A stretch of DNA of 64,000 nucleotides from Cordylochernes scorpioides (Eukaryota > Arthropoda > Arachnida > Pseudoscorpiones > Chernetidae). Below the pieces are notes generated by a model that ran no database searches, was not told the origin of the DNA, and saw only the letters and a program-made list of their open reading frames with translations. The stretch covers positions 7,562,476-7,626,475 of the forward strand of contig CP092869.1 in assembly GCA_030710605.1 (NCBI GenBank). The letters run 5' to 3'. Positions 1 through 9,917 of the stretch are shown one piece after another; position 1 is the first letter of the stretch, and each line of letters opens with the position of its first letter. Both the position numbers and the translations under genes were made by a program.

Positions 1-2
1 CT

Positions 3-332
3 GATAACCCCTCAACCTCGGTAGAAGATGCTAGAAAACTGGCTATAAAAAGAACTCAACATCATCGTGATATTTCCAAAAGACATGATTCAAGGCATCC
101 CGACTTTGAATTTAAAGTTGGAGATCTCGTTCTTAAAAGAATTCCATACAATGATCCGAGGCTAATTAAAACAGCTCCCAAATACGAAGGACCATTCCAA
201 GTTTTGAGAAGATTGTCTAAAGTGACTTACGAACTCTCTACAACGGATCAAGACAACCCACCAAGAAATCCCACAGGAGATCCTATAAAGGCTCACATCT
301 CTCAATTAAAGTCATTTATTCTCCGTGAATAA
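3..332 (+). CDS. Ty3/gypsy-type integrase C-terminus (5' cut by window edge)
   Basis: An open frame of about 109 codons enters from the left edge and ends at TAA. It reads as the C-terminal part of a retrotransposon integrase: a basic helix rich in H and R, then the SH3-like segment FKVGDLVLKR, then PKYEGPFQVLRRL and VTYEL, the usual order in Ty3/gypsy pol C-termini. The downstream purine run and TG-starting sequence fit the 3' end of such an element. Only the DNA-binding tail is present; the catalytic core lies outside the window. No stop or frameshift is seen in this part, so the copy may be fairly young. The element type is inferred from motifs, not from a database search. Confidence 0.75.
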   Translation, partial: DNPSTSVEDARKLAIKRTQHHRDISKRHDSRHPDFEFKVGDLVLKRIPYNDPRLIKTAPKYEGPFQVLRRLSKVTYELSTTDQDNPPRNPTGDPIKAHISQLKSFILRE

Positions 333-723
333 ATGCATCAAAGCGGGGGTAAATGATACGTGCTGTAAACATCTCAAAATTATTATTCTCATATTTAACC
401 TTTCATAGAACTTTATTCCAATAATCATCATCACTTAGCATTGTTTACACGAGGACTTTGTAAAATGGCAGACGTTGGTTAAAAATAAAAACTAACGAGA
501 CATACATTCTTGATTATTTATTTCCTTTACATTAAAAATAGCTATAAAAGAAAAATTTACATACATCCGCAACAATATGCTCAAGAGACTTTGTGAATAA
601 TATTAGAATTTCCGCGAATATGTAAAATTGCGGAGAAAGCTAATCATGTGTAACAAAGTCCCCTGGAACAAATGCATACAGGTTGGGTTTTGTATGAGTT
701 TGTAAAAGTTAGTGTTCCAGCAT
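333..723 (+). repeat. Probable polypurine tract and 3' LTR
   Basis: A few bases after the integrase stop comes AAAGCGGGGG, a likely polypurine tract, followed by TGATACGTGC, a plausible LTR start near 354. An AT-rich stretch with GCTATAAAAG (541-550) could be the LTR TATA box. The right end is uncertain; TTCCAGCA near 723 is the last candidate before the next repeat. No second LTR is in the window to confirm the edges. Confidence 0.45.
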
Positions 724-740
724 ATATATATATATTAAAT

Positions 741-971
741 ATAAAGAAGGCATTTCCTGACTACGAACACATGTGTTTTTTACATGGCAGAGCGCCATCT
801 AGTGGAGCAAAAATAAATCGTGAATAGCTTTTCTTGATTTATTAAGAAATTGGGTTGGCCAAATATCACGGAACAAGTTAAATAAACGTTTAGTTTATTT
901 TTTCTCCACTAGATGGCGCTTTGCCATCTAAAAAGCACATGTGCTCGTGGTCAGGAAATGCCTTCTTTATT
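741..971. repeat. Foldback element, family F1
   Basis: Left arm AAAGAAGGCATTTCCTGAC...CCATCTAGTGGAG is mirrored by CTCCACTAGATGG...GTCAGGAAATGCCTTCTTT. The arms are about 70 bp, around a spacer holding AAATTGGGTTGGCCAAATAT. Copies or half copies occur near 6882, 19320, 50120 and 51040. No protein; probably a non-autonomous element or an inverted duplication of one. Confidence 0.75.
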
Positions 972-1258
972 TTTAGTATCAACACCTGACCCACTTATCT
1001 TTTATTTTTTCTATTATTTTTTCATATATATATATATTATATTATATATTTGTTTTCGTTCACAAAAGAATCTAATATTAGCTACGAAGTATAAATGGAG
1101 TGCAGTCGTGTGTTTGGAAAAAATCGGACTTTTTATTATATTTCAACTGTATTTTAACAATAATATTGGGTATTTTTACGAGTAAATACACATATAATAA
1201 GAAATATATTCCGCGCTCGTCTGTGTAAATAATAAAAATAATAATATAACTCCTCAAT

Positions 1259-1404
1259 ATAAAATGAAAGGATTTAAAAGCACGAATGTTTATTTTATAC
1301 ATAATACAAACTTCTATACTGCCCTTACTACGATGAAGTACTGCGTAGAAGTTTGTATTATGTATAAAAGAAACATTCGTGCTTTCAAATCCTTTCATTT
1401 TATA
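1259..1404. repeat. Palindrome made from the 3' tail of the hammerhead-like (HH) family
   Basis: AAATGAAAGGATTTAAAAGC and its inverse flank a short centre holding GCCCTTACTACGATGAAGTA. The same tail (CTTTCATTTTATATGTATAGATGG) follows HH elements at 31.7, 38.7 and 49.2 kb, so this is a head-to-head pair of tails without the HH core. Confidence 0.7.
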
Positions 1405-1530
1405 TGTATAGATGGCGCGTTATTGATTTGTGTTAATAACTCCTCAATATAAAAGAAAATAATATCAAATCTATCTTCCAACACATACTAGAATATAGTC
1501 CTAAAATATATTTATTTACATTTCTATACA

Positions 1531-1700
1531 GTGGTAGGTGTACAGTTTATTCTACCTCTGATTGGTTCTCCTATATCACGTGATCTCAATCAACCAGACT
1601 GCGTTGAGTTCAATAGCCAATCAACGTGTAGTGTTTTTATTTCAGTGAGGGCATCAAGCATCAGAGTTCTATATCTTGGGTTCGAGTCTCGGGTGTTCTC
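1531..1700 (+). repeat. tRNA-derived SINE-like repeat
   Basis: Contains a CACGTGA...CAATCA...CCAATCA block then GGGTTCGAGTCTCGG, a match to a tRNA B box. The same layout occurs at 33.83-33.99 kb; the CACGTGA/CCAATCA part also precedes another SINE at 40.85 and 58.65 kb. I cannot assign a parent tRNA. Confidence 0.45.
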
Positions 1701-2570
1701 TCTTTTTATTTCTAAAATTGACACGAACATTATTTTTTTATTTCTTATTTTCAAAAATAAATTCATACCAAAGTTTTATTTATGAATCAATTTGGTAATA
1801 TAAGTTTATTAATTATTTTTATTATAGAAAAAAAAGGCGTTTGATCTTCTTCTGTAATTGAAGACTTTCGAAAATTGTTCAAATTCATTGAATCGATATA
1901 TTTTAGGTTAATAATTATTCTTATTATAATTAAATTTTCAATTTGAAGAACTATGTTCAACTAGGAACACTTGCGCTGACATACATGTATCTTTTAACAC
2001 AGTTTTATATAAATATTTACAATAATATTTTGTGCTGTAAATGATATGCATAAGATATTACAAGAAGAAAGAAAAAATGAAATATTGTAATCAGATATCA
2101 ACGAAAAAAATTAGTTCATTTAATATTAAAAGGAGGAAGAAAGTTTTTTCAATTAATATTGAAATGTCACACTGCAATGTGGGCTACCGCTCTAGTATAA
2201 TATATGCGAAAAAAACTGAAAAAGACATTAAAAGAGAAGAATCGATGACGGAATAAACGCGATAGAGGGCGTTTTGATATCTAAATGATAATTTGGGGTG
2301 TATGTATATGTCTATTGATTGATACTATATCACAAGATACAATAGTGTGTTCTATAAAAGAACGTAGAGTGTAGGAGTACTCAGCCACCGTCGAGCTAGT
2401 ACTACAGTACTGCATTACTCTACAGATCCATCCACCATAAGTACTTCTCCAAGTTGTAGCTCCTCCAATCAGAGCCAACAGGAGTTGGGCCATGAAACTT
2501 TAATGCCTCCACCATCCCAATCCCATTAGAGTTCCTCGGATTTTGGCCATTTTGTTAGATTACCTGGTCG
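1701..2570. other. AT-rich stretch, nothing recognised
   Basis: Only short frames rich in K, I and N are open. No repeat shared with the rest of the window was noticed, except a weak match of CTAGGAACACTTGCGCT near 1955 to a piece near 62745. Confidence 0.5.
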
Positions 2571-5500
2571 TCCCTGTTTTACATAGCACCATCTCCTCAA
2601 TTACCTTAGTTACATAGAATGTGGGACTTCCAGTTTATGATTTATATGGCTCCATCTACTTAATTACATATAGTGTGTTCACTTCCTTGTTTTACATAGC
2701 ACCATCTCCTCAATTACCTTGGTTACATAGAATGTGGGACTTCCATTTTATGATTTACATGGCCCCATCTACTTAATTACATATAGTGTGTTCACTTCCC
2801 TGTTTTACATAGCACCATCTCCTCAATTACCATAGTTACATAGAATGTGGGACTTCCATTTTATGATTTACAAGGCCCCATCTACTTAATTACATATAGT
2901 GTGTTCACTTCCCTGTTTTACATAGCACCATCTCCTCAATTACCTTGGTTACATAGAATGTGGGACTTCCATTTTATGATTTACATGGCCCCATCTACTT
3001 AATTACATATAGTGTGTTCACTTCCCTGTTTTACATAGCACCATCTCCTCAATTAGCTTGGTTACATAGAATGTAGAACTTCCATTTTATGATTTACATG
3101 GCCCCATCTACTTAATTACATATAGTGTGTTCACTTCCCTGTTTTACATAGCACCATCTCCTCAATTACCTTGGTTACATAGAATGTGAGACTTCCATTT
3201 TATGATTTACATGGTCCCATCTACTTAATTACATATAGTGTGTTCACTTCCCTGTTTTACATAGCACCATCTCCTCAATTACCTTAGTTACATAGAATGT
3301 GGGACTTCCATTTTATGATTTACATGGTCCCATCTACTTAATTACATATAGTGTGTTCACTTCCCTGTTTTACATAGCACCATCTCCTCAATTACCTTAG
3401 TTACATAGAATGTGGGACTTCCATTTTATGATTTACATGGTCCCATCTACTTAATTACATATAGTGTGTTCACTTCCCTGTTTTACATAGCACCATCTCC
3501 TCAATTACCTTAGTTACATAGAATGTGGGACTTCCATTTTATGATTTACATGGCCCCATCTACTTAATTACATATAGTGTGTTCACTTCCCTGTTTTACA
3601 TAGCACCATCTCCTCAATTAGCTTGGTTACATAGAATGTAGAACTTCCATTTTATGATTTACATGGCCCCATCTACTTAATTACATATAGTGTGTTCACT
3701 TCCCTGTTTTACATAGCACCATCTCCTCAATTACCTTGGTTACATAGAATGTGGGACTTCCATTTTATGATTTACATGGCCCCATCTACTTAATTACATA
3801 TAGTGTGTTCACTTCCCTGTTTTACATAGCACCATCTCCTCAATTACCTTGGTTACATAGAATGTGGGACTTCCATTTTATGATTTACATGGCCCCATCT
3901 ACTTAATTACATATAGTGTGTTCACTTCCCTGTTTTACATAGCACCATCTCCTCAATTACCTTGGTTACATAGAATGTGGAACTTCCATTTTATGATTTA
4001 CATGGCCCCATCTACTTAATTACATATAGTGCGTTCACTTCCCTGTTTTACATAGCACATCTCCTCAATTAGCTTGGTTACATAGAATGTAGAACTTCCA
4101 TTTTATGATTTACATGGCCCCATCTACTTAATTACATATAGTGTGTTCACTTCCCTGTTTTACATAGCACCATCTCCTCAATTACCTTGGTTACATAGAA
4201 TGTGAGACTTCCATTCTATGATTTACATGGTTCCATCTACTCAATTACATATAGTGTGTTCACTTCCCTGTTTTACATAGCACCATCTCCTCAATTACCT
4301 TGGTTACATAGAATGTGGGACTTCCATTTTATGATTTACATGGTTCCATCTACTTAATTACATATAGTGTGTTCACTTCCCTGTTTTACATAGCACCATC
4401 TCCTCAATTACCTTGGTTACATAGAATGTGGGACTTCCATTTTATGATTTACATGGTCCCATCTACTTAATTACATATAGTGTGTTCACTTCCCTGTTTT
4501 ACATAGCACCATCTCCTCAATTAGCTTGGTTACATAGAATGTAGAACTTCCATTTTATGATTTACATGGCCCCAATCTACTTAATTACATCTAGTAAGTT
4601 CACTTCCCTGTTTTACATAGCACCATCTCCTCAATTAGCTTGGTTACATAGAATGTAGAACTTCCATTTTATGATTTACATGGCCCCATCTACTTAATTA
4701 CATATAGTGTGTTCACTTCCCTGTTTTACATAGCACCATCTCTTCAATTAGCTTGGTTACAGAGAATGTGGGATTTCCATTTTATGATTTACATGGCCCC
4801 ATCCACCTAATTACATATAGTGTGTTCACTTCCTTGTTTTACATAGCACCATCTCCTCAATTACCTTGGTTACATAGAATGTGGGACTTCCATTTTATGA
4901 TTTACATGGCCCCATCTACTTAATTACATATAGTGTGTTCACTTCCCTGTTTTACATAGCACCATCTCCTCAATTACCTTGGTTACAGAGAATGTGGGAC
5001 TTCCATTTTATGATTTACATGGCCCCATCTACTTAATTACATATAGTGTGTTCACTTCCCTGTTTTACATAGCACCATCTCTTCAATTAGCTTGGTTACA
5101 GAGAATGTAGGACTTCCATTTTATGATTTACATGGCCCCATCAACTTAATTACATATAGTGTGGTTACTTTCCTGTTTTACATAGCACCATCTCCTCAAT
5201 TACCTTGGTTACATAGAATGTGGAACTTCCATTTTATGATTTACATGGCCCCATCTACTTAATTACATATAGTGTGTTCACTTCCCTGTTTTACATAGCA
5301 CCATCTCCTCGAAAACCTTGGTTACATAGAATGTGGGACTTCCATTTTATGATTTACATGGTTCCATCTACTTAATTACATATAGTGTGTTCACTTTCCT
5401 GTTTTACATAGCACCATCTCCTCAATTAGCTTGGTTACATAGAATGTAAAACTTCCATTTTATGATTTACATGGTTCCATCTACTTAATTACATATAGTG

Positions 5501-6130
5501 CGTTCACTTCCCTGTTTTACATAGCACCATCTCCTCAATTACCTTGGTTACATAGAATGTGGGACTTCCATTTTATGATTTACATGGCCCCATTTATTTA
5601 ATTACGCAATGCTTAATTACATATAGTGTATATCACTTTCCTGTTTTACATAGCACCATCTCCTCAATTACCTTGGTTACATAGAATGTGGGACTTCCAT
5701 TTTATGATTTACATGGCCCCATTTATTTAATTACGCAATGCTTAATTACATATAGTGTATATCACTTTCCTGTTTTACATAGCACCATCTCCTCAATTAC
5801 CTTGGTTACATAGAATGTGGGACTTCCATTTTATGATTTACATGGCCCCATTTATTTAATTACGCAATGCTTAATTACATATAGTGTATATCACTTTCCT
5901 GTTTTACATAGCACCATCTCCTCAATTACCTTGGTTACATAGAATGTGGGACTTCCATTTTATGATTTACATGGCCCCATTTATTTAATTACGCAATGCT
6001 TAATTACATATAGTGTATATCACTTTCCTGTTTTACATAGCACCATCTAAGTTACCTTCGTTAAACAAAGCTTAATTACATATAATGTGTGCGCACTTTC
6101 TTTCCCGTTTTTATATAGCACCATCTCATC
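2571..6130 (+). repeat. Tandem array, ~113-bp unit, about 31 copies
   Basis: Units read GTTTTACATAGCACCATCTC...TACATAGAATGTGGGACTTC...ATTACATATAGTGTGTTCAC. Most are near identical. A variant marked by TTAGCTTGGTTACATAGAATGTAGAAC recurs near 3053, 3618, 4070, 4522 and 4636, spaced by whole numbers of units, which suggests higher-order duplication. The last four units (about 5590-6040) are longer (~122 bp) with an added ATTTAATTACGCAATGC and are almost identical to each other. Diverged half units trail off to about 6130. No conserved open frame. Confidence 0.95.
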
Positions 6131-6660
6131 AATTACTTTAGTTACATTCGATTTTCGATCTCTTTAATTGTCCATCACTGCATTACACACACGTGTCATT
6201 TTACATGAATATGGCTACGGAACGAAAAAAAAAGCAAATTTAAAAAAATCTAAATTAGTATTTGTCATTTGGACTCTGTCAATATTATTCCTAATTTCCC
6301 TGATACACCCCGTATAACCTCAACAAGAATGAAAAGCTTTACATGACATATATATGTAAAAAGAGAACACCTTTTCGAATATCTATCTCATTAAAAATGT
6401 AATGAAAGTATCAAGTTAATTAAATATTGAGAGAGAATCCTTTATGTTGTCTTTCTTTTAAATTTCCTTAATGGAATAATTTATTAAGTGCCAACAGAGG
6501 GAGTATGTGTTAATGTTTAATACCCGCGAGATTATAAGAAATACTCCCCATGTGCGTGTCATTCTGGATAAGATAGAAATTTAATTAGCTAGAATAATAT
6601 ATAGAGTAATTATATATTCCACATATACTTTTATATATTAATATATAGTGAAATATTAAA
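6131..6660. other. AT-rich spacer, nothing recognised
   Basis: No coding frame and no repeat shared elsewhere in the window was noticed. Confidence 0.4.
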
Positions 6661-6676
6661 AATAAAGAAGGCATTT

Positions 6677-6881
6677 GGGGGAGAAGTCCGACCACACCAC
6701 CCTGCGGTCCCCCCTGGACCGTTGGAATATTCGACCAAATTCTGGTTTGTTTCCAAGGTGACTAACGTGGCAACGGCACCCATTTTCCAATGAAGAGCAC
6801 CAAGATAGTGGATATTGCTGCTGATGTGATAGATATGCATGGAGACATCTGAGACTCTTCTTTGGATACGACAACAACAAC
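6677..6881 (+). mobile_element. 205-bp retroposed insertion with 16-bp target duplication
   Basis: The block is flanked by exact AATAAAGAAGGCATTT copies (6661-6676 and 6882-6897), starts GGGGGAGAAGTCC and ends in a short (CAA)n tail. It is GC-richer than its surroundings. The right flank continues into an F1 foldback copy, so it landed at that element's edge. Long target duplication and simple-repeat tail fit LINE-driven insertion; the parent (SINE or truncated LINE) is not recognised. Confidence 0.75.
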
Positions 6882-7025
6882 AATAAAGAAGGCATTTCCT
6901 GACCACAAGCACATGTGCTTTTTAGATGGCAGAGCGCCATCTAGTGGAGCAAAAATAAACTAAACGTTTATTTAACTTGCTTCGTGATATTTGGCCAACC
7001 CAATTTCTTGATAAATTAAGAAATG
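6882..7025. repeat. F1 foldback, left arm and centre only
   Basis: Matches the F1 left arm (GGCATTTCCTGACCAC...CCATCTAGTGGAG) and the spacer read in reverse (TTGGCCAACCCAATTTCTTG). The second arm is missing. Confidence 0.7.
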
Positions 7026-7080
7026 CCATCCACTGTGAAATATATGTTAAATCGATGTTTCTTTCTCTCATCTACACCAA

Positions 7081-7130
7081 AACTGACGAAACCGCTGGGA
7101 GGATAGACCACGGATGAGCCAGGCCCTCCC
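7081..7130 (+). repeat. HH family core, degenerate copy
   Basis: Keeps CGAAACCGCTGGGAGG and GGATGAGCCAGGCCCTCCC, but the upstream GCGGT segment is lost and CTGATGA has become CGGATGA. Confidence 0.6.
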
Positions 7131-7380
7131 ATTATTTTATCATTGCAGTAAGTTCAGTAGAAAATTGATTTATTTAAAAAAGAATCATACGCATCAAACT
7201 TAGTTCAAATATTTTAAAACAGATGTCGCGTTAATGCATCATACAACAAAACTATTGAAAGATTACTTAACAAATTCCATATACATTTAAACCTGTCTAT
7301 AGCGCCCCTGTCTATGTATTAGGCCCCTCATCATCGAAGCCTTCAGTGTCCTTGGGCGATCCCCTGACTTGCGGGCCTGA

Positions 7381-7542
7381 ATTTTCGGGTCTGGCCTCGA
7401 AGACGACGACCTGGCCATCCTAGCGTTTGCCAAATCCATCATCTACCGGTACTTCGTACAGGTTGGGCTGACCGGAGGAGCAGAGGACCCGCTCATCGCC
7501 TGGGAAAGAAGGCTCACTCGCCGGGGCACATCCCCCGCATGA
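7381..7542 (+). pseudogene. LINE ORF2 C-terminal fragment with 3' UTR
   Basis: A 53-codon frame ends in TGA and is clearly GC-rich against its surroundings. It reads DDLAILAFAKSIIYRYFVQ, then DPLIAWERRLTRRG, the look of the tail after the zinc finger of a non-LTR retrotransposon ORF2. The following AT-rich sequence ends near 7626 in TTGACAAGAAGTCAATAAAA...AATTGTCAATTG, an ending shared by LINE tails at 45.0, 59.2 (inverted) and 62.3 kb. Strongly 5' truncated and with a stop just upstream, so not functional. Confidence 0.6.
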
Positions 7543-7799
7543 TTATATATCTTTTAGTTTTATTTCCATTTTTAATGTAAATTATTGACAAGAAGTCAAT
7601 AAAATTTATTTCAATTGTCAATTGTTCTGTCTATTGCTTTGTATATGTATACCATATTTGAATAAATACCTATAACAATTGATCGATAACATGCAAATAT
7701 ATTTTAAATTATGAAAATTCGAAACTATTATAGACGCGTAAGATTCTTTTTGAAATTAAAACAATTTCTACTACCCTTACTGCAATGGGAAAATTTATA

Positions 7800-8000
7800 T
7801 ATTTATAATTGTATATAATCCTGCTGTTCTCAAAGCTTATATCCATAGTTCATCTAAAATACCCATTCCAAGAGTCTAGCAACAGTATCACTATAAAAGG
7901 AAGATCGAAAAAAAATGTAGTATAACAGCGGTATGGTAGATTAAACTGGCGAAACCGCTGGGAAGGTTCACCAATGATGAGTCAGGCCCTCCCATTAATG
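7800..8000 (+). repeat. HH family copy
   Basis: 5' half CTTATATCCATAGTTCATC...; core 7928-7994 has GCGGT/ACCGC, GUA as cleavage-type triplet, CTGGC/GTCAG (one G-U pair) and GAAA. Box CTGATGA is ATGATGA here. An inverted relative lies at 49.80-50.00 kb. Confidence 0.7.
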
Positions 8001-8029
8001 GAGCGCTAGTGCATTATATTATTTTAAAT

Positions 8030-8445
8030 TGTAACAACACATTATCTCTGAGGATAGGTTCCTTGCTGCTGAACTGTGTGTTTCCTTCAAATACGCAGCG
8101 CGCTTACGTCACAGGACAACGTGGCATTGAGTAGCTTCCAACCACCACCACTAGAGGCGCTGCACCCTTCCTGTTATGTCTTTCTTTGTTCTGGCTGCTT
8201 GCTATGTCGTGATATATTAAAACTTATATATTTCAATCTATTCTGCATCTGATTGAACCACCGATCCAACACTTGCTTTATTTAAACATCTCTAAAGTTT
8301 TCAGATATCGCAAACCCTCCTATGGGAGTATACAACGGCTGATATGGCTATACCTCTGTAGAAAGGTTTGCGATACCTGAAAACTTGAAAGATCGTTTAA
8401 ATAAAACAAGGAACCTATCCACAGAGACAGTGTGTTGTCACAATT
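8030..8445. repeat. Foldback element with two nested inverted repeats
   Basis: Outer arms ACATTATCTCTGAGGATAGG / CCTATCCACAGAGACAGTGT and inner arms TTTATTTAAACATCTCTAAAG...CGCAAACC / GGTTTGCGATACCTGAAAAC. The inner right arm reads CTGTAGAAAGGT...ACCTGAAAACTTG, a decayed version of the hairpin-then-GAAA layout of Penelope-type hammerheads. Confidence 0.65.
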
Positions 8446-8760
8446 TATATTTCAGAGGAATCAATTATCCACAATATATAATAGCTATCAATCATAAAGG
8501 TCTTCCATTGCATGAAGGACTTCGGTAACCAATTATTTCCCCCATTGAGGATGGGGTTGAGAGAATTATCAGTAAATTTGACCGATAGCTGTTTACTAGC
8601 TTGTTAATGTCGAGACGCTGTCCACATGTGTGATGTATACCGTGTGATGATTACATTACAATGTGTAGCCGCGTTGAATATTTCAGTGGTTTCAAACTGA
8701 ATCCCTCCTTCCCAGAAATCTGATTACATAACTCTCACTCTTCAAACTCCAGACACTTCC
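8446..8760. other. Unique AT-rich sequence, nothing recognised
   Basis: No shared repeat, coding frame or RNA gene was noticed. Confidence 0.4.
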
Positions 8761-8764
8761 TCGG

Positions 8765-9065
8765 GGGTCGGTGGAAGGATGGTATAAACCGTTGGTTTTC
8801 GACCTCTACATCCCCGGATCGAATCCCGCATTGGGCACTTTTTTCTGATTTAAAAAAATGATCCAATGGCCCTCCAATTCTTGCAAAATTTCAAACCTAC
8901 CAGCGAGTGCAAGTAACCAAACGGGGCTCTTTCAGATTTGTAAGTGTAAAGTCGAACTGCTTTTCACATATGTAGACATGTGTTGCACTTACAGTAAAAT
9001 CAATCGCTTAAATCTACCTATCATTATTATCATGACTTGTACCACGTGTTCTAAGAATAAGCCAA
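8765..9065 (+). repeat. tRNA-derived SINE, GTCGGTGGAAGGATGG family
   Basis: The head GTCGGTGGAAGGATGGT...GGATCGAATCCCGC has a clear B box and is followed by GGGCACTTTTTT. The body (CAATGGCCCTCCAATTCTTGC...ATCATGACTTGTACCACGTG) is shared with 32.3, 39.3, 43.2 (inverted), 46.5, 53.0 (inverted) and 60.5 kb (inverted). Confidence 0.65.
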
Positions 9066-9239
9066 AAAAACACTTCTTCGATATTAGAAATTTCATTTAA
9101 ATTCACTTCAGATTCTTTTAAATTCTAATATCAGCGGTAAGTATGCAAATAAGGAGATATCTCTCAACTTGTGAATAGGTGAAAAGATCGAAATGTTTTC
9201 TACATATGTAAATATGTGTAGCGCTTTCAAACTTCAAGG

Positions 9240-9310
9240 AAAAACTACATATTCGTACAAAGGACCCATTGTGGTTTGCGATCCCGGATCTGGCTGTCGA
9301 AATTCGACGG
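9240..9310 (-). repeat. tRNA-like SINE head, degenerate
   Basis: On the minus strand ATGGTTTACCGTCGAATTTC...CCAGATCCGGGATCGCAAAC resembles the other GTCG-type tRNA-derived heads, with a B-box-like GGGATCGCAAAC. Confidence 0.35.
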
Positions 9311-9419
9311 TAAACCATCTTCTACAAATCTCTTAAAAGTAATTTAAAAAACATTCTAATATCTAAATGTGACCTCCAATAAGCGGCCTCTCTGATGAAC
9401 ACCAACTTCCTTAGTCCAT

Positions 9420-9590
9420 AGAAGCATAGGACGCCTCTCCTGTCAAAATAAACGTCAAAACCTGACGCCATCTATTGACCGTCGCCGCAACTAGTGACAA
9501 AGCCACAACACCAGCTCTGGCAAACTGAGAAGCGTCCACCTAGAGACAATGGTTTCGGGCTAATGACCCTCGTCATTCTAGGGCGGACTT
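9420..9590 (-). repeat. Short GC-rich retroelement fragment headed by a hammerhead (family K)
   Basis: Reading the minus strand: a hammerhead, then a ~155-nt body (GGTGGACGCTTCTCAGTTTG...CAATAGATGGCGTCAGG...TTTTGACAGGAGAGGCG). The same body follows the hammerhead at 13.04 kb and forms a palindrome at 54.1-54.4 kb. No coding capacity. Confidence 0.65.
9539..9582 (-). ncRNA. Type I hammerhead ribozyme, one core change
   Basis: Minus strand: CCTAGA, then ATGACGA (C3 replaced by A), stem II GGGT/GCCC, GAAA, two-pair stem III AC/GT with loop CATT, cleavage triplet GTC, then TCTAGG pairing with CCTAGA. All other core positions are canonical. Loss of C3 probably makes it inactive or weak. Confidence 0.75.
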
Positions 9591-9600
9591 TCTTTAGCGA

Positions 9601-9917
9601 CCATATTCTTCAGATCAACAACTTGTTCGGATCTAATCCAAACCTCCAATAAAAGTTCGCCTCAAGGAGACACCAGGATTTCCCATGTATTTGGGCTATG
9701 GTATCCCATAGAAGATTCGACTGTGTATATATCTATTGTGAACACTACTAGAACATGGGCCGGTTCAATAAATGGGTCTATAACGACAGCAATACAACCC
9801 TACTAATCATTAAACTGATAAATCTGAATTAAATTCAATGTATACATGTGAGATAGTAATTCTTCATTCATAATTTATAGAAGAAGAAAACGGGTCGGGG
9901 AAAAGAGATTCATTATA
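9601..9917. other. Unique spacer, nothing recognised
   Basis: No coding frame or shared repeat noticed. Confidence 0.35.

Noticed and set aside
741-971. F1 foldback as a hammerhead carrier
   Set aside because: The arm has a CTCCACTAGATGG hairpin but no GAAA and no CTGANGA; similarity in layout only.
2571-6130. CRISPR-like regular repetition
   Set aside because: The whole 113-bp unit is conserved, with no unique spacers; it is a eukaryotic tandem repeat.
6631-6940. Two overlapping 93-codon minus frames
   Set aside because: They cross the target duplication and F1 repeat, so they combine unrelated sequences.
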